NCBI RefSeq assembly: GCF_015291665.1
Contig: NZ_CP030049.1
Coordinates: forward strand, 124,001 to 188,000
Origin: Bradyrhizobium sp. CCBAU 53338
GTDB lineage: Bacteria; Pseudomonadota; Alphaproteobacteria; Rhizobiales; Xanthobacteraceae
DNA: 64,000 nucleotides
Direction of reading: 5' to 3'
In this document: one piece after another, positions 54,713-63,856 of the stretch
Layout of the letters: every line of letters begins with the position of its first letter
Position numbering within the stretch: the first letter of the stretch is position 1
Program-made: the position numbers and the translations under genes
Notes under the pieces: model-generated
The model's database searches: none
The model's input: only the letters and a program-made list of their open reading frames with translations
What the model was told of the DNA's origin: nothing

Positions 54713-55024
54713 ATGCTGGTGGTCGGCACGGACCTTGGTGAGCGCTATTTTGCCGAACGCTCTGGTCATCGGGGCATCGATGCAGCGCGCGCTCAATACA
54801 GGGCATGGCTGGCAATTGCTGAGGCTTCGGACTGGCGGACGCCGCAACAGGTGAAGCGATCGCATCCCAAGGCAAGCATCCTGAAAGGCGGACGCGTGGT
54901 GTTCAACATCAAGGCCAATGACTACCGCCTGATCGCCATGGTTCAATATCGTGATGGCGTGTTGATGATCCGCTTTTTCGGCAGTCATGAAGACTGTGAC
55001 AAGGTGGACGCGGAGACGGTGTGA
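54713..55024 (+). CDS. HigB-family toxin
   Basis: A 103-residue protein of the HigB/RelE-type toxin fold, which cleaves mRNA on the ribosome. ARAQYRAWLAIAEASDWRTP, VKRSHPKASILKGGRVVFNI, KANDYRLIAMVQYRDGVLMI and RFFGSHEDCDKVDAETV match the HigB_toxin pattern. The stop codon overlaps the ATG of the antitoxin gene by one base. A perfect inverted repeat lies just upstream. Toxin-first order is usual for higBA. Confidence 0.92.
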   Translation: MLVVGTDLGERYFAERSGHRGIDAARAQYRAWLAIAEASDWRTPQQVKRSHPKASILKGGRVVFNIKANDYRLIAMVQYRDGVLMIRFFGSHEDCDKVDAETV

Positions 55025-55398
55025 TGAAGGCAACATTGATAATTATCCAGAACCAGGCCGATCATGAGGCGGCCAAGGCGCTTGTCGGCAAGCTGATGCA
55101 ATCTAACGAGGCTGCCGATCGAGCGCGTATGGTAGCTCAGGCTCGCCTTATCGAGGCTTATGAACGCGCACGCTGGCCGCGCAAAGCGCCGCCGTTGCCC
55201 GATTTGCTAACCTATCTGGTGGAACAACATGGTTTGACGCGCGCTGATCTTGTGCCGCTTCTGGGCACTGCTAGTCGCGTCAGTGAGGTCATGTCCGGCA
55301 AGCGCGAATTGAGCATGACGATGGTGAAGCGTCTGCGCGAACGTTTCCATATTCCAGCGGATTTGCTGATCTCCGCGAGCGGAAGTGTTGCGGCTTAG
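55024..55398 (+). CDS. HigA-family antitoxin
   Basis: A 124-residue protein with a N-terminal helical part (KATLIIIQNQADHEAAKALV) and a C-terminal XRE helix-turn-helix (LPDLLTYLVEQHGLTRADLV, PLLGTASRVSEVMSGKRELS, MVKRLRERFHIPADLLISA). This is the standard HigA layout. ATG 55024 shares its A with the toxin stop; GTG 55021 is also in frame. It binds and neutralises HigB and should bind the inverted repeat at 54653-54693. Confidence 0.92.
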   Translation: MKATLIIIQNQADHEAAKALVGKLMQSNEAADRARMVAQARLIEAYERARWPRKAPPLPDLLTYLVEQHGLTRADLVPLLGTASRVSEVMSGKRELSMTMVKRLRERFHIPADLLISASGSVAA

Positions 55399-56013
55399 GT
55401 CAATCGGGACCATGACTTTCGATAGGGGGCTACTTTGCTCGGCGGCCGTGAATATTTGCATCGACGCGAGAAAGTTCAGCGCATGCGATTCCAACGCCTT
55501 TTAGGGATTAGGGTCATCCATTGCTTGCAGCAGCTCGACTATGCACGGATACGAGCATCGGCGCCCCCGGTGGGCTTGATCCATTTGCTCACGATTCTCG
55601 CTCCGGAACAGGTCGAACGCCGGTATTGGACTGCGACTTGACGGCATTGAACAAAAAGTGAACAATCCCCTGACGACCCCTCTCGGATGGGCATAAAGCG
55701 CCAAAGCGCGCGAGGCGAGTGCTCGAAGGCTCTGCCGGACTTTCGGTCGGCGCTAGCTATGAAGGCTGGCTAGTTTTGTCAGAGGCAGGCAGTCAACAGG
55801 ATGACGGGGAATGCTTGAGCAGGCAGAACAGACTCGACCAGTCATGACGGCGGACGAGAAGTCTTATTTGTTGCAGCTTTTCAATATGTTAATCCCCGCC
55901 GGATAGGCTCGCCGAGCGACCCCGGCAAGGAACCTTGGTTATCGGCGAGTTGTTCACAAGCTGGGACCATTTCTAGCAGCGTGGGCGCGCAATCCTGTAA
56001 TAGGCTGTCTGTC
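55399..56013. other. Intergenic before ietA
   Basis: About 615 bases without a supported gene. A short frame (55435-55641) has no recognisable similarity. Confidence 0.4.
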
Positions 56014-57090
56014 ATGGCCAAGAGCGACTTACTCATATCTCTCGTGCGCGCCGGTGTGACCGGCGATCGGCCAATGATGCGCTCGGCGGTCGAAGCGATT
56101 GTGGCTGATGAGCGCGCAAAGAGTCATCACGCGCTGGCCGATCGGCTTGAGCGAGCGCTGCAGACGATAGCTGTGACGCCGCCAAGTCTGGTTGCCTCTC
56201 AGCGGTCTCCGCAAGCTGCTGGGCGCGACACGATTTTAGAAGTTACGCCACGCATATCTCTCGATGAGCTGGTTTTACCCTTGCCTGCGCGCGCCGAAGG
56301 GATGCAGCTGATCGAGGAGCATGTGCGGGCAGACGTGCTGCGGGCAAGCGGATATGAGCCGCGGCATCGGGTTCTCCTGTCTGGTCCTCCAGGCAACGGC
56401 AAAACTTCCTTTGCAGAAGCGATTGCAGAGGGCCTTTCTCTGCCGTTTTTCGTGGTGCGGTACGACGCGCTCGTAGGAAGCTATCTAGGCGAAACAAACG
56501 CGCGTCTTCGCGCGCTATTCGACTATGCGCGAACCCAACCTTGCGTTTTGTTTTTCGACGAGTTCGATGCGATTGGAAAAGAGCGTGGAGATGATCACGA
56601 AACGGGCGAAATCAAGCGCGTTGTTTCGTTTCTCTTGATGCAGATCGATAAACTTCCCAGTTACGTGGTAACAATAGCGGCTACGAATCATGCTGAATTG
56701 CTTGATCGAGCCGTATGGAGACGTTTTCAGATAAAGATTGCATTTCCCGCTCCGCAAGTTGCGGAAATCGCACATTTCATAGAACGAATTTATATGGGCT
56801 GGCCCGAGCGCCCTTCGCTGTCGGCTTTTGAACTCGCGCAAAAGATTGACGCAACCTCCTATGCTGAAGTGCTTGATTTCTGTCAGAACGTTCGACGGCG
56901 ACAAATTCTTGGTCTTGGTGAGATCTCGATCGATTCTGCGGTCAAGACTGAACTCGAATTTTGGTCATCGAGAGTAAAGCCAGAGAACCTGCATGGCGGC
57001 CGATCCAACGAAGCCTCTGCTGCGACTGACGCCAGGCAATCAGGCGGCAAGACCAAAAGGCAGGCCGCAACCGATCCCCAGGCCGGCTAA
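56014..57090 (+). CDS. ietA: AAA-family ATPase (IetA type)
   Basis: A 358-residue AAA ATPase. After a helical N-terminus (MAKSDLLISLVRAGVTGDRP, HHALADRLERALQTI) the ATPase core has Walker A VLLSGPPGNGKTSFAEAIAE near residue 127, Walker B PCVLFFDEFDAIGKERGDDH near 182, and sensor/arginine residues in AATNHAELLDRAVWRRFQIK. The C-terminus is low-complexity. The adjacent subtilase gene overlaps it by 98 bases. Together these match the IetA-IetS pair, first described in plasmid incompatibility of Agrobacterium and later listed among phage-defence systems. The ATPase probably regulates the protease. Confidence 0.85.
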   Translation: MAKSDLLISLVRAGVTGDRPMMRSAVEAIVADERAKSHHALADRLERALQTIAVTPPSLVASQRSPQAAGRDTILEVTPRISLDELVLPLPARAEGMQLIEEHVRADVLRASGYEPRHRVLLSGPPGNGKTSFAEAIAEGLSLPFFVVRYDALVGSYLGETNARLRALFDYARTQPCVLFFDEFDAIGKERGDDHETGEIKRVVSFLLMQIDKLPSYVVTIAATNHAELLDRAVWRRFQIKIAFPAPQVAEIAHFIERIYMGWPERPSLSAFELAQKIDATSYAEVLDFCQNVRRRQILGLGEISIDSAVKTELEFWSSRVKPENLHGGRSNEASAATDARQSGGKTKRQAATDPQAG

Positions 57091-59527
57091 ATTCACGGCT
57101 GCTGCACAGAATGCAGCATTTGGCCCCCGCTTCCGTCGCCTCGAACAAGTCTTGGGTCGAGACCCAAGCGGCTTAACTTTGCGATCAGACCCGTCCGCGC
57201 TGGCGCCAGAGCGGCTGCTGGTTTTTGAGGTTCGGGGGGCAGTTGCGAATTTTGCGAATGCGATCCGAAGAGTGCCTGGTCTGGAGCTCATCGATGAAGA
57301 GGAGCTGGAGGGCGATGAGAAGGACAAGTCGCCTGAGGCCTATCTTCTTGTGCCAGATGTCACGGCTTTGCAGAACATCCTGTCGCTCTGGAAGAGATGG
57401 GTATCCGGGCAAGCAATTGGGGAGGGGTTCGCACCCTGGCGGGATGTCTTTGCGACGCTCCGTGACATCAGAGTATGGGGGCCGGGAGATCGTGTTCAAG
57501 ATGGTGATCGAGAGATCCTTGCGCACGAGATCGAGCTCATGGGAGATGAGGAAATTCTCCCCGTTGAGATCGAGCTTGTGTTTCGATCGTCGGAGGACAT
57601 GGCGGCTTCGAACCAACAAGGAGTCATCAGCGAGATTAGGGCGGTCGGTGGCACTCTTGTGACGCAGTGCCGGATCCCGGACATCGCCTATCATGCCCTT
57701 TTGGCTAACCTGCCAGTTGCCGCGATCCGGCAAATTACCGAGCGCTCCGCGACCGGGTTGAGCGGCATGGACCCGGTCATGCACATTCGGCCACAGAGTA
57801 TTGTTGCGCCGGTGCAAGTCGAAGACGCCAGTCAGCTCCAAGGCGGACTGGGACCGCTTCCTTCTGAAGGCCAACCAATTTTGGCCTTATTGGATGGCGT
57901 GCCCGTTTCCCAGCACCCTCTGCTTCGTGATCGAATGAATGTCGACGATCAATTCGATTTAGAGGGCGCAGCCGTCGTGGCTGAAAGGGCTCACGGCACA
58001 GCTATGGCTTCTCTGATCGTGCATGGCGACCGAAACACCAATGAGCCGCCGCTGGCGCGCCGCATCCATTGCATACCGCTCTTGGGGGCTGCTGATCAAT
58101 TTCCTGAGGACCGGCTGATTGTCGACCTGGTTTATCAAGCTGTGGTCTCGATGCGGCGCAACGACGATCCGAGCGCTCCGTCAGTTGTGATCGTCAATCT
58201 TTCGCTCGGCAATGTCCGAAAGCCATTTCATGGGCGGCTGTCGCCCTGGGCGAGGTTGGTCGACAGATTGGCCCATCGATATGGAATTCTGTTCTGCGTG
58301 AGTGCCGGCAATCACGCCGGCTCATTCGAGATAGCATCCATCCCCACCATGGCTGCTTATGAAGCGACGGACCAGCCCGATCGGGCCAGACATACGTTGT
58401 CCGCGCTGTCGCGATTGATCACTTCTCGCCGGCTGCTTTCACCGTCGGAAACAGTGAACGGGATCACGGTAGGCTCCGCCAATATCGACGCCGTTAGCGC
58501 AGCCGATCGCCGTAGCGCTAGAGGCAGGGTCGATCCGTATCATCCGATGATCATCACCAATCCATCCAGCGGATTGGGTCCAGGATTTGCAAACGGCGTC
58601 AAACCGGATATTTTGATGCCTGGCTCTCGTGAGCATTTAACCATGGTGGCCAGTGGAACGGCGCTTGCTGTAAGGCCAAGTGGACCTGCTCGACCGCATG
58701 GGCTCAAGGTTGCAGCTCCGCCGCGCGAGGGCAGCAGCAATTGGGAGCATTACACTTCCGGCACAAGTGCTGCGGCAGCTCTGGCCTCCAGGACGGCTCA
58801 CAGAATTCATGACGCTTTGGAAGACACGTACGGGCAGGACTTTCTGTCCCTGCCCCACCATCAGCGCGCCGCGCTTCTCAAGGCGCTGTTAGTGCATACA
58901 GCCTCGTGGCCGCAAGATAGCGCCGAGCTCATCAAGAGCGTGCTAGGTCCAGCTGATGCAAAGCAATTCGTCAGGCAGAAGGATAATATCCGGCGCTTCT
59001 TAGGCTACGGCGTTGTTAGTCCGGACGATGCAATTTATTGCGCTTCCGACAGGGCGACGTTTTGGGCCGTCGGAACGCTGGCGCAGGAGACAAGACGTTC
59101 GGTTGTTGTTCCGTTACCGGCTTGCATGAGCGGCCAATCTCTCCCCCACTCGGTGACCGCAACGCTTGCATGGTTCACGCCCGTGCATCCCGGTCGACAA
59201 TCGTATCGCTCAGTGAAGCTTTCGCTTTTGGCGAGTTCAGATGAGATCGATCAGTTCCGCGTGCAGCCATCCAAGACGCAGCCTGATGTCAATCAGGCAA
59301 GCAAGGGGACCGTTTTCTCTCGGCGCTGGCTGGGCGACAAGGCGCCGGCTCTGACAGTCGATTCTGAAATCGAGCTGATCATTCAACGCGAGCCTGACAG
59401 AGGCAGCAAGATAGACGAGCAAGTTCCGTTCGGCGTTGCTGTAACCGTAGCCATGCCAGGCATCATTGAGGTCTACAATGAGGCTCGAGCGCGGATTGCG
59501 CCGCCCATTGCCGTTCCGGTCCGCTAG
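56993..59527 (+). CDS. ietS: S8-family subtilisin-like protease (IetS type)
   Basis: An 844-residue protein with a long N-terminal region (about 290 residues, no signal peptide) and a subtilase domain: Asp in LALLDGVPVSQHPLL, His in AERAHGTAMASLIVHG, the oxyanion Asn in CVSAGNHAGSFEIAS and Ser in YTSGTSAAAALASRT. All catalytic residues are present. The lack of a secretion signal means it acts in the cytoplasm, consistent with the IetAS system, where an AAA ATPase and a protease act together. The ATG lies 98 bases inside the ATPase gene; no later in-frame ATG gives a better start. Confidence 0.87.
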   Translation: MAADPTKPLLRLTPGNQAARPKGRPQPIPRPAKFTAAAQNAAFGPRFRRLEQVLGRDPSGLTLRSDPSALAPERLLVFEVRGAVANFANAIRRVPGLELIDEEELEGDEKDKSPEAYLLVPDVTALQNILSLWKRWVSGQAIGEGFAPWRDVFATLRDIRVWGPGDRVQDGDREILAHEIELMGDEEILPVEIELVFRSSEDMAASNQQGVISEIRAVGGTLVTQCRIPDIAYHALLANLPVAAIRQITERSATGLSGMDPVMHIRPQSIVAPVQVEDASQLQGGLGPLPSEGQPILALLDGVPVSQHPLLRDRMNVDDQFDLEGAAVVAERAHGTAMASLIVHGDRNTNEPPLARRIHCIPLLGAADQFPEDRLIVDLVYQAVVSMRRNDDPSAPSVVIVNLSLGNVRKPFHGRLSPWARLVDRLAHRYGILFCVSAGNHAGSFEIASIPTMAAYEATDQPDRARHTLSALSRLITSRRLLSPSETVNGITVGSANIDAVSAADRRSARGRVDPYHPMIITNPSSGLGPGFANGVKPDILMPGSREHLTMVASGTALAVRPSGPARPHGLKVAAPPREGSSNWEHYTSGTSAAAALASRTAHRIHDALEDTYGQDFLSLPHHQRAALLKALLVHTASWPQDSAELIKSVLGPADAKQFVRQKDNIRRFLGYGVVSPDDAIYCASDRATFWAVGTLAQETRRSVVVPLPACMSGQSLPHSVTATLAWFTPVHPGRQSYRSVKLSLLASSDEIDQFRVQPSKTQPDVNQASKGTVFSRRWLGDKAPALTVDSEIELIIQREPDRGSKIDEQVPFGVAVTVAMPGIIEVYNEARARIAPPIAVPVR

Positions 59528-59822
59528 CTCGATTGTGCTCGACCTTTGAAAGACGGATCTCACCAGCGATGGGCCTGCCTAAGGTGCCCGGAGGTGCCGC
59601 ATCAATCCAAGAGGTTGAAATCCCGGGCCAAACGGCGCAGCTTTTGCACCTTTGAAATTCTCAGGTTCTCAGGCAATGAAGCCCAAGGTCTCTGGTTGCT
59701 CGCCTTCGATTCCCGCAGCGTGGACGGTTTCGTGTTCGGCGCGAGCTATCCGGCCTTGAAGAATCTCATCTCGTAAGATCGGCGACGTCCGCCTCCTCTA
59801 ATGCCGCTGAACTTTCGGGAAT

Positions 59823-60458
59823 ATGTCGTTGAGCGCACAGTTTTCAGGAGCAGGGACGATTTTTCATGACCGGCGTTTGCCCGAAGCCGGTGCTCCGGCC
59901 GGCTATGCCGCCCTCATCGACGCTTATCACCTCTCCGCTCCAATTCCACGGACGCTCTCGGCGATCGGGACCAAGCATCGTATCCTAGAGCAGGATGGCT
60001 GGCGCCTTTACACACCTCGGCACGCCCCAGAAGCTTCCCTTGAGGCGCATCTAACATTGCGCTGAAATACGAGGGCGTGGATCTTGCCGTCCTGAAGCGG
60101 CTTTTTCTTGCTGTGGCCGAAGGCGAAATCGTCGAGCTGGTCAAACAGAAGCTGACCGGTCTTTACAGGCGTCGCATCTGGTTCCTGTATGAGTGGCTGC
60201 TCGGTCGAGAGCTGAACTGAGAAAGATCTTCCGAATGAAGCCAGAGTTCTTCAAGGGTTCGACACGTTCTGCGCCGGCGTCGAGCGTTTAGTCGATATGC
60301 CCGAGAGGACGCTGAATAACCTCTTCGGCTTTCTTCGGCAAAATCAAGGTAAGCTATCAAACCGCGCACGAGCCAATGAGTTCGCGGCGCTGACCCAAGA
60401 GGAAGTCGAGAGGATTGAACAGTTATACGCAGGTTCATTTGGCAAAGCAGAGCCGTAG
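59823..60458 (+). pseudogene. Fic-family protein, decayed
   Basis: The first part, RRLPEAGAPAGYAALIDAYH and LSAIGTKHRILEQDGWRLYT, matches the N-terminus of a class of Fic (AMP-transferase) proteins. A lost T near 60054 shifts the frame; the next frame continues ALKYEGVDLAVLKRLFLAVA and LYRRRIWFLYEWLLGREL, then ends at a stop. The C-terminal residues (GFDTFCAGVERLVDMPERTL, LTQEEVERIEQLYAGSF) follow in another frame to 60458. The central catalytic HPFxDGNGR motif is missing, so an internal deletion must have removed it. Inactive. Confidence 0.75.
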
Positions 60459-60652
60459 CCAAGTCTCTGCCGTGCAGCGAGCGAGTATCGCTTTTTCAGA
60501 TCCTGGAATCTGAATATGACTGCTCAAGTGGATCAGACTCGACGCGAGATCGGCTACCCCAGCCCGGATCGGGGGAGGCACGGAAGCAATCGAGAGCTTA
60601 GCGTATGTCCCTGGCTTACGCAGCTTCCCACGGGTTTGCCCAAGCAGGAAAA

Positions 60653-61930
60653 TCAAACCCCTCGTGCTGCTTCTGAGGACGACGCCATAAACGTCAATGG
60701 TTCAGTCAACGAGCGAACGGTGGCGTCGGCCACAAGTGGAGGCCAGACCTGATTACGTCCTTTGCCTTTGGCGGCATACAGGGCGTGATCGGCCGCAGCA
60801 ATTAATTCCAGAGGAGACAAATCCGACGGCGAACAAGCTGCGACGCCAAAACTGGCGGTGACGATGCCTAAGAGGCTCCGGCCTTCATTGGGGATCGCAG
60901 CAATTTCGATCGATCGGCGAATGCGTTCGGCCAGCCGCACGGCATCCATCATCGCCATATCCGGCAGGATTATCAGGAATTCTTCGCCTCCATATCGGGC
61001 GACGAGGTCACCCGTCCTTCGTATCTCTGCCTGAAGTATGGCGGCGACTCGTTTCAGGCAGAGGTCGCCTGCAGCATGTCCGTAGCGATCGTTCAAGTGC
61101 TTGAAATGGTCGATATCGATCATGACAGCTGAAACGGGCGATGCTCGGCACTCGGGGCGAGACCAAACTCGCGACAGTTCATCATCAAGATGCAGCCGGT
61201 TTGCTAACCCCGTCAATGGATCGCGGCGTGAAGCGGCGTCCGCATCGGCGTGCCTGAGCCGATCTCTCAGCGAATAGAGGTAGGCTCTACGGAGATCGCG
61301 CTCCATTGTATAGTTTGCGATCAGAGTGATGTAACCGCAGATGAGGAGCTGAACGATGATGGTCACCGCTATCGGGGCGGAGATGTAGCTTGCGGATATG
61401 ACGAACGCGGTGTGAAGCAACAGGATCGCGGCAGTCACGACACGAGCGAAGCGGAATTCGAGTCTGTGCAGTGAGACATTGGTGTAGAGCAAAGTTGGAA
61501 TCACCACGTACTGGTAGTGCGCAGCGCTCTCGCTCGCCGTCAGGGCAAAACCGAGGTCGATCTGCAAGATGATGAGTAGCGGAACACTGGCTGCTAGGAG
61601 CTCCCGTACGAAGGGCCTCGGTTTGCGCGATACGAGCCAGGCGACCAATAGCATCCACGGAGTCACTATTGAGAAATGTACCCACATGGCCAGCCGCACG
61701 ACGTCCGGGACCAGCAGCCAATCTCCGAGCAGAAAAAGGTTATAGAGGGGAGCCGAAACGAGCAGTCCGATCGTCAAGCGCTTACACCGCTTGTCGTGCA
61801 TGTCGGCTTCAAATTGCCGTTCGATGTCCGGGGGGAATCTGATCGATCGCGTCCGTCGCCCGTTCACGCAGGCGTCGACGGAAGCTAATGTTACTGCGAT
61901 CTCGTTCATTCCAACCTGCCACTCGGACAA
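60653..61930 (-). CDS. Membrane-bound diguanylate cyclase (GGDEF)
   Basis: A 425-residue protein. The N-terminal half contains about six hydrophobic segments (RLTIGLLVSAPLYNLFLLGD, WVHFSIVTPWMLLVAWLVSR and others). The C-terminal GGDEF domain has DPLTGLANRLHLDDELSRVW, VMIDIDHFKHLNDRYGHAAG and the active-site RYGGEEFLIILPDMA. The inhibitory site RTGD lies five residues before GGEEF, so product inhibition by c-di-GMP is likely. It would make c-di-GMP in response to a membrane or periplasmic signal. Transcribed alone. Confidence 0.95.
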   Translation of the reverse strand: MSEWQVGMNEIAVTLASVDACVNGRRTRSIRFPPDIERQFEADMHDKRCKRLTIGLLVSAPLYNLFLLGDWLLVPDVVRLAMWVHFSIVTPWMLLVAWLVSRKPRPFVRELLAASVPLLIILQIDLGFALTASESAAHYQYVVIPTLLYTNVSLHRLEFRFARVVTAAILLLHTAFVISASYISAPIAVTIIVQLLICGYITLIANYTMERDLRRAYLYSLRDRLRHADADAASRRDPLTGLANRLHLDDELSRVWSRPECRASPVSAVMIDIDHFKHLNDRYGHAAGDLCLKRVAAILQAEIRRTGDLVARYGGEEFLIILPDMAMMDAVRLAERIRRSIEIAAIPNEGRSLLGIVTASFGVAACSPSDLSPLELIAAADHALYAAKGKGRNQVWPPLVADATVRSLTEPLTFMASSSEAARGV

Positions 61931-62828
61931 GCGGCAGTATAGTTTCTATGCGTTACCGGACCACTTCGGCGAAGCGTAAATATTCCGTTTGATTTCCGGT
62001 TTGATCTTACCCTCTCCAGAATCTTGGCCATTTCAGCAGGAGATGAATGCCGTCGGTCCCGTATTTTCCCGGTGAAAGATCAGCAGACCAGTGGCGACTA
62101 TTCGGCTGCTCCTCACCGTGGCTCGCCGAGCCGACCGCCCCTTCAGGCGTGTGCGTCCGCGGAGGGTTGTATTTGGGGCGCGGTGAGACGCGCCCGCGGG
62201 TCGGGCGGCATTAAGAATGGCAGCCCAGGCCAGAAGTCCATAGACGCAACCCAAGCTCCGAGGACGGGTGCAGCCGAACCAGATGGTTGACATCCTCAAG
62301 TCCGCTTTCCTGGAACGACAGCTCGGGATCTGGCACTTTCTTGGCGATCTTGCCGCAGCAATACCCTTCCGGGAAATAGCTGACGCTGCTCGCAAAAAAT
62401 TAGGTTACGTTGAGGGGTGCCATGAGCGCAGCCGGAAGTACCGCATCAGAGGACATCGAACTGGAACGCCGGCTGTTCTATCTGCCGACGCTTCATCTCG
62501 ATCCATGGACGAAGGCTTGTGTTGACGGTCGCGCAATCTACCTCGATGGGCTTGAGGCGTTCAAGATTAGGAGGGCTATGCCAGCATCTCGCGCATAAGA
62601 TTGTTACCGAGTTTGTCGATGCATCTACGTAGAAAGGAGGACGCGAACCAGGAGTACGCCGGATCGAAGTGCGCCTCGACGAGATTGAGCGCGAAATCAG
62701 ACGCGTCCATCCGAAAGCCGCAACTGGCTTCGCCAAACTTCGCGTTGCGCCTCCTTAAGTTGGAAGGCGGCGGACTTGGAGCCTTGCCACAGCGGCAATG
62801 TTCGCATCCTTAGTACAATAGCTCCAAG
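61931..62828. other. Intergenic, no supported gene
   Basis: About 900 bases with several short frames on both strands, none recognisable. GAAAGGAGGA at 62633-62642 is a ribosome-site-like sequence with no credible gene behind it. May be decayed DNA. Confidence 0.4.
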
Positions 62829-63815
62829 TTGACTTCGCTCTTGGCCACGAGTTACATCCACATGCTGGCAAACGGGAAAGAAAGACCTTTGAATCGAGAT
62901 GCTCGGCCGTTGTCGCCCATCTCACGACGGCCCAAGAAAAAGAGCCCGCTCGGTCGTGCCGAGCACTTGGCTGGGCTCATTTTGTCCGTTGTCCGTCGCG
63001 ATGGGATGAAGACCGGCGATCGCCTCATCGAGCAAAAGCTTGCCGATGCGCTTGGCCTGTCGCGCGCGCCAATTCGCCTAGGCTTAAAGGCTCTAGAAGA
63101 GGCGGGGTTCGCGCGCGGTGAATTGCACCGCGGCTTTGTCTTGACAAGAGACCCTACGAGCGTAGCCGCACAATCCACACTGGCGGCGGTAAGCCGCGCG
63201 GAAGAGGCCTACGCGACGATTGCAACGGACGTGGTCGCAAAGCGCCTTCCCGCCGATGTCACGGAAGCCGAATTGCTGCGCCGTTACGATCTAACACGCA
63301 CCGAATTACAACGACTGCTGGATCGGATCGCAGCGGAAGGGTGGATCGCGCGCTCACCGGGCTACGGGTGGCGTTTTGCTGAAACTGTATCAAGTCCCGA
63401 AGCGCAGACACAAGTTATGGCGTTCCGCGCGGTGATCGAACCAGCAGCAATTGCTCAACCTGGTTACGCTCTGGCGCCAGAGGTCATCGAGCGACTTCGC
63501 GAGCGCCAGCTGCGCATTTTTGATGGCGAGCTGGAAAAATTCACGATAGGTGAAGTGTTTCAATGGGGATGTGATTTCCATGAGGAGATCGCGCGCGGTG
63601 CCAAGAATCCCTTCTTCGTCGAGTCACTTAAGCGCGTAAATTCGATTCGTCGCTTGTTTGCATACCGAAGCTTCGCTGATCGCGACGGCATGCGCCGGCA
63701 CGTGAAGGAACACCTGAGGCTGCTCGACGTCCTGGAGGCCCGCCGGTATGCTGATGCATCGGCTCTGATGATGCGTCATATTCGACGCCCGCTTAAGGTG
63801 TACGTCTTCAGATAG
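62829..63815 (+). CDS. GntR-family regulator with FCD-like C-terminus and a second winged-helix-like segment
   Basis: A 328-residue regulator from TTG 62829 (ATG 62862 is an alternative). The N-terminal winged helix is GDRLIEQKLADALGLSRAPI then RLGLKALEEAGFARGELHRG, the GntR pattern. A second segment, KRLPADVTEAELLRRYDLTR, TELQRLLDRIAAEGWIARSP, has the same helix-turn-helix-wing rhythm. The C-terminal part (VIERLRERQLRIFDGELEKF, CDFHEEIARGAKNPFFVESL, RHVKEHLRLLDVLEARRYAD) fits the all-helical FCD-type effector domain with metal-binding His residues. Its targets are unknown; the flanking aminotransferase gene is a candidate. Confidence 0.85.
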   Translation: MTSLLATSYIHMLANGKERPLNRDARPLSPISRRPKKKSPLGRAEHLAGLILSVVRRDGMKTGDRLIEQKLADALGLSRAPIRLGLKALEEAGFARGELHRGFVLTRDPTSVAAQSTLAAVSRAEEAYATIATDVVAKRLPADVTEAELLRRYDLTRTELQRLLDRIAAEGWIARSPGYGWRFAETVSSPEAQTQVMAFRAVIEPAAIAQPGYALAPEVIERLRERQLRIFDGELEKFTIGEVFQWGCDFHEEIARGAKNPFFVESLKRVNSIRRLFAYRSFADRDGMRRHVKEHLRLLDVLEARRYADASALMMRHIRRPLKVYVFR

Positions 63816-63856
63816 GTGCCACAGGCGGATCCGTTTCCGAGTTGCATTTCGACAGC

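Noticed and set aside
54527..55036. A 169-residue minus-strand open frame
   Set aside because: Antisense to the HigB toxin gene, which is firmly recognised.
62033..62736. Several short frames before the GntR gene
   Set aside because: No recognisable domain on either strand; Arg/Ala/Ser-rich composition typical of noncoding GC-rich DNA.
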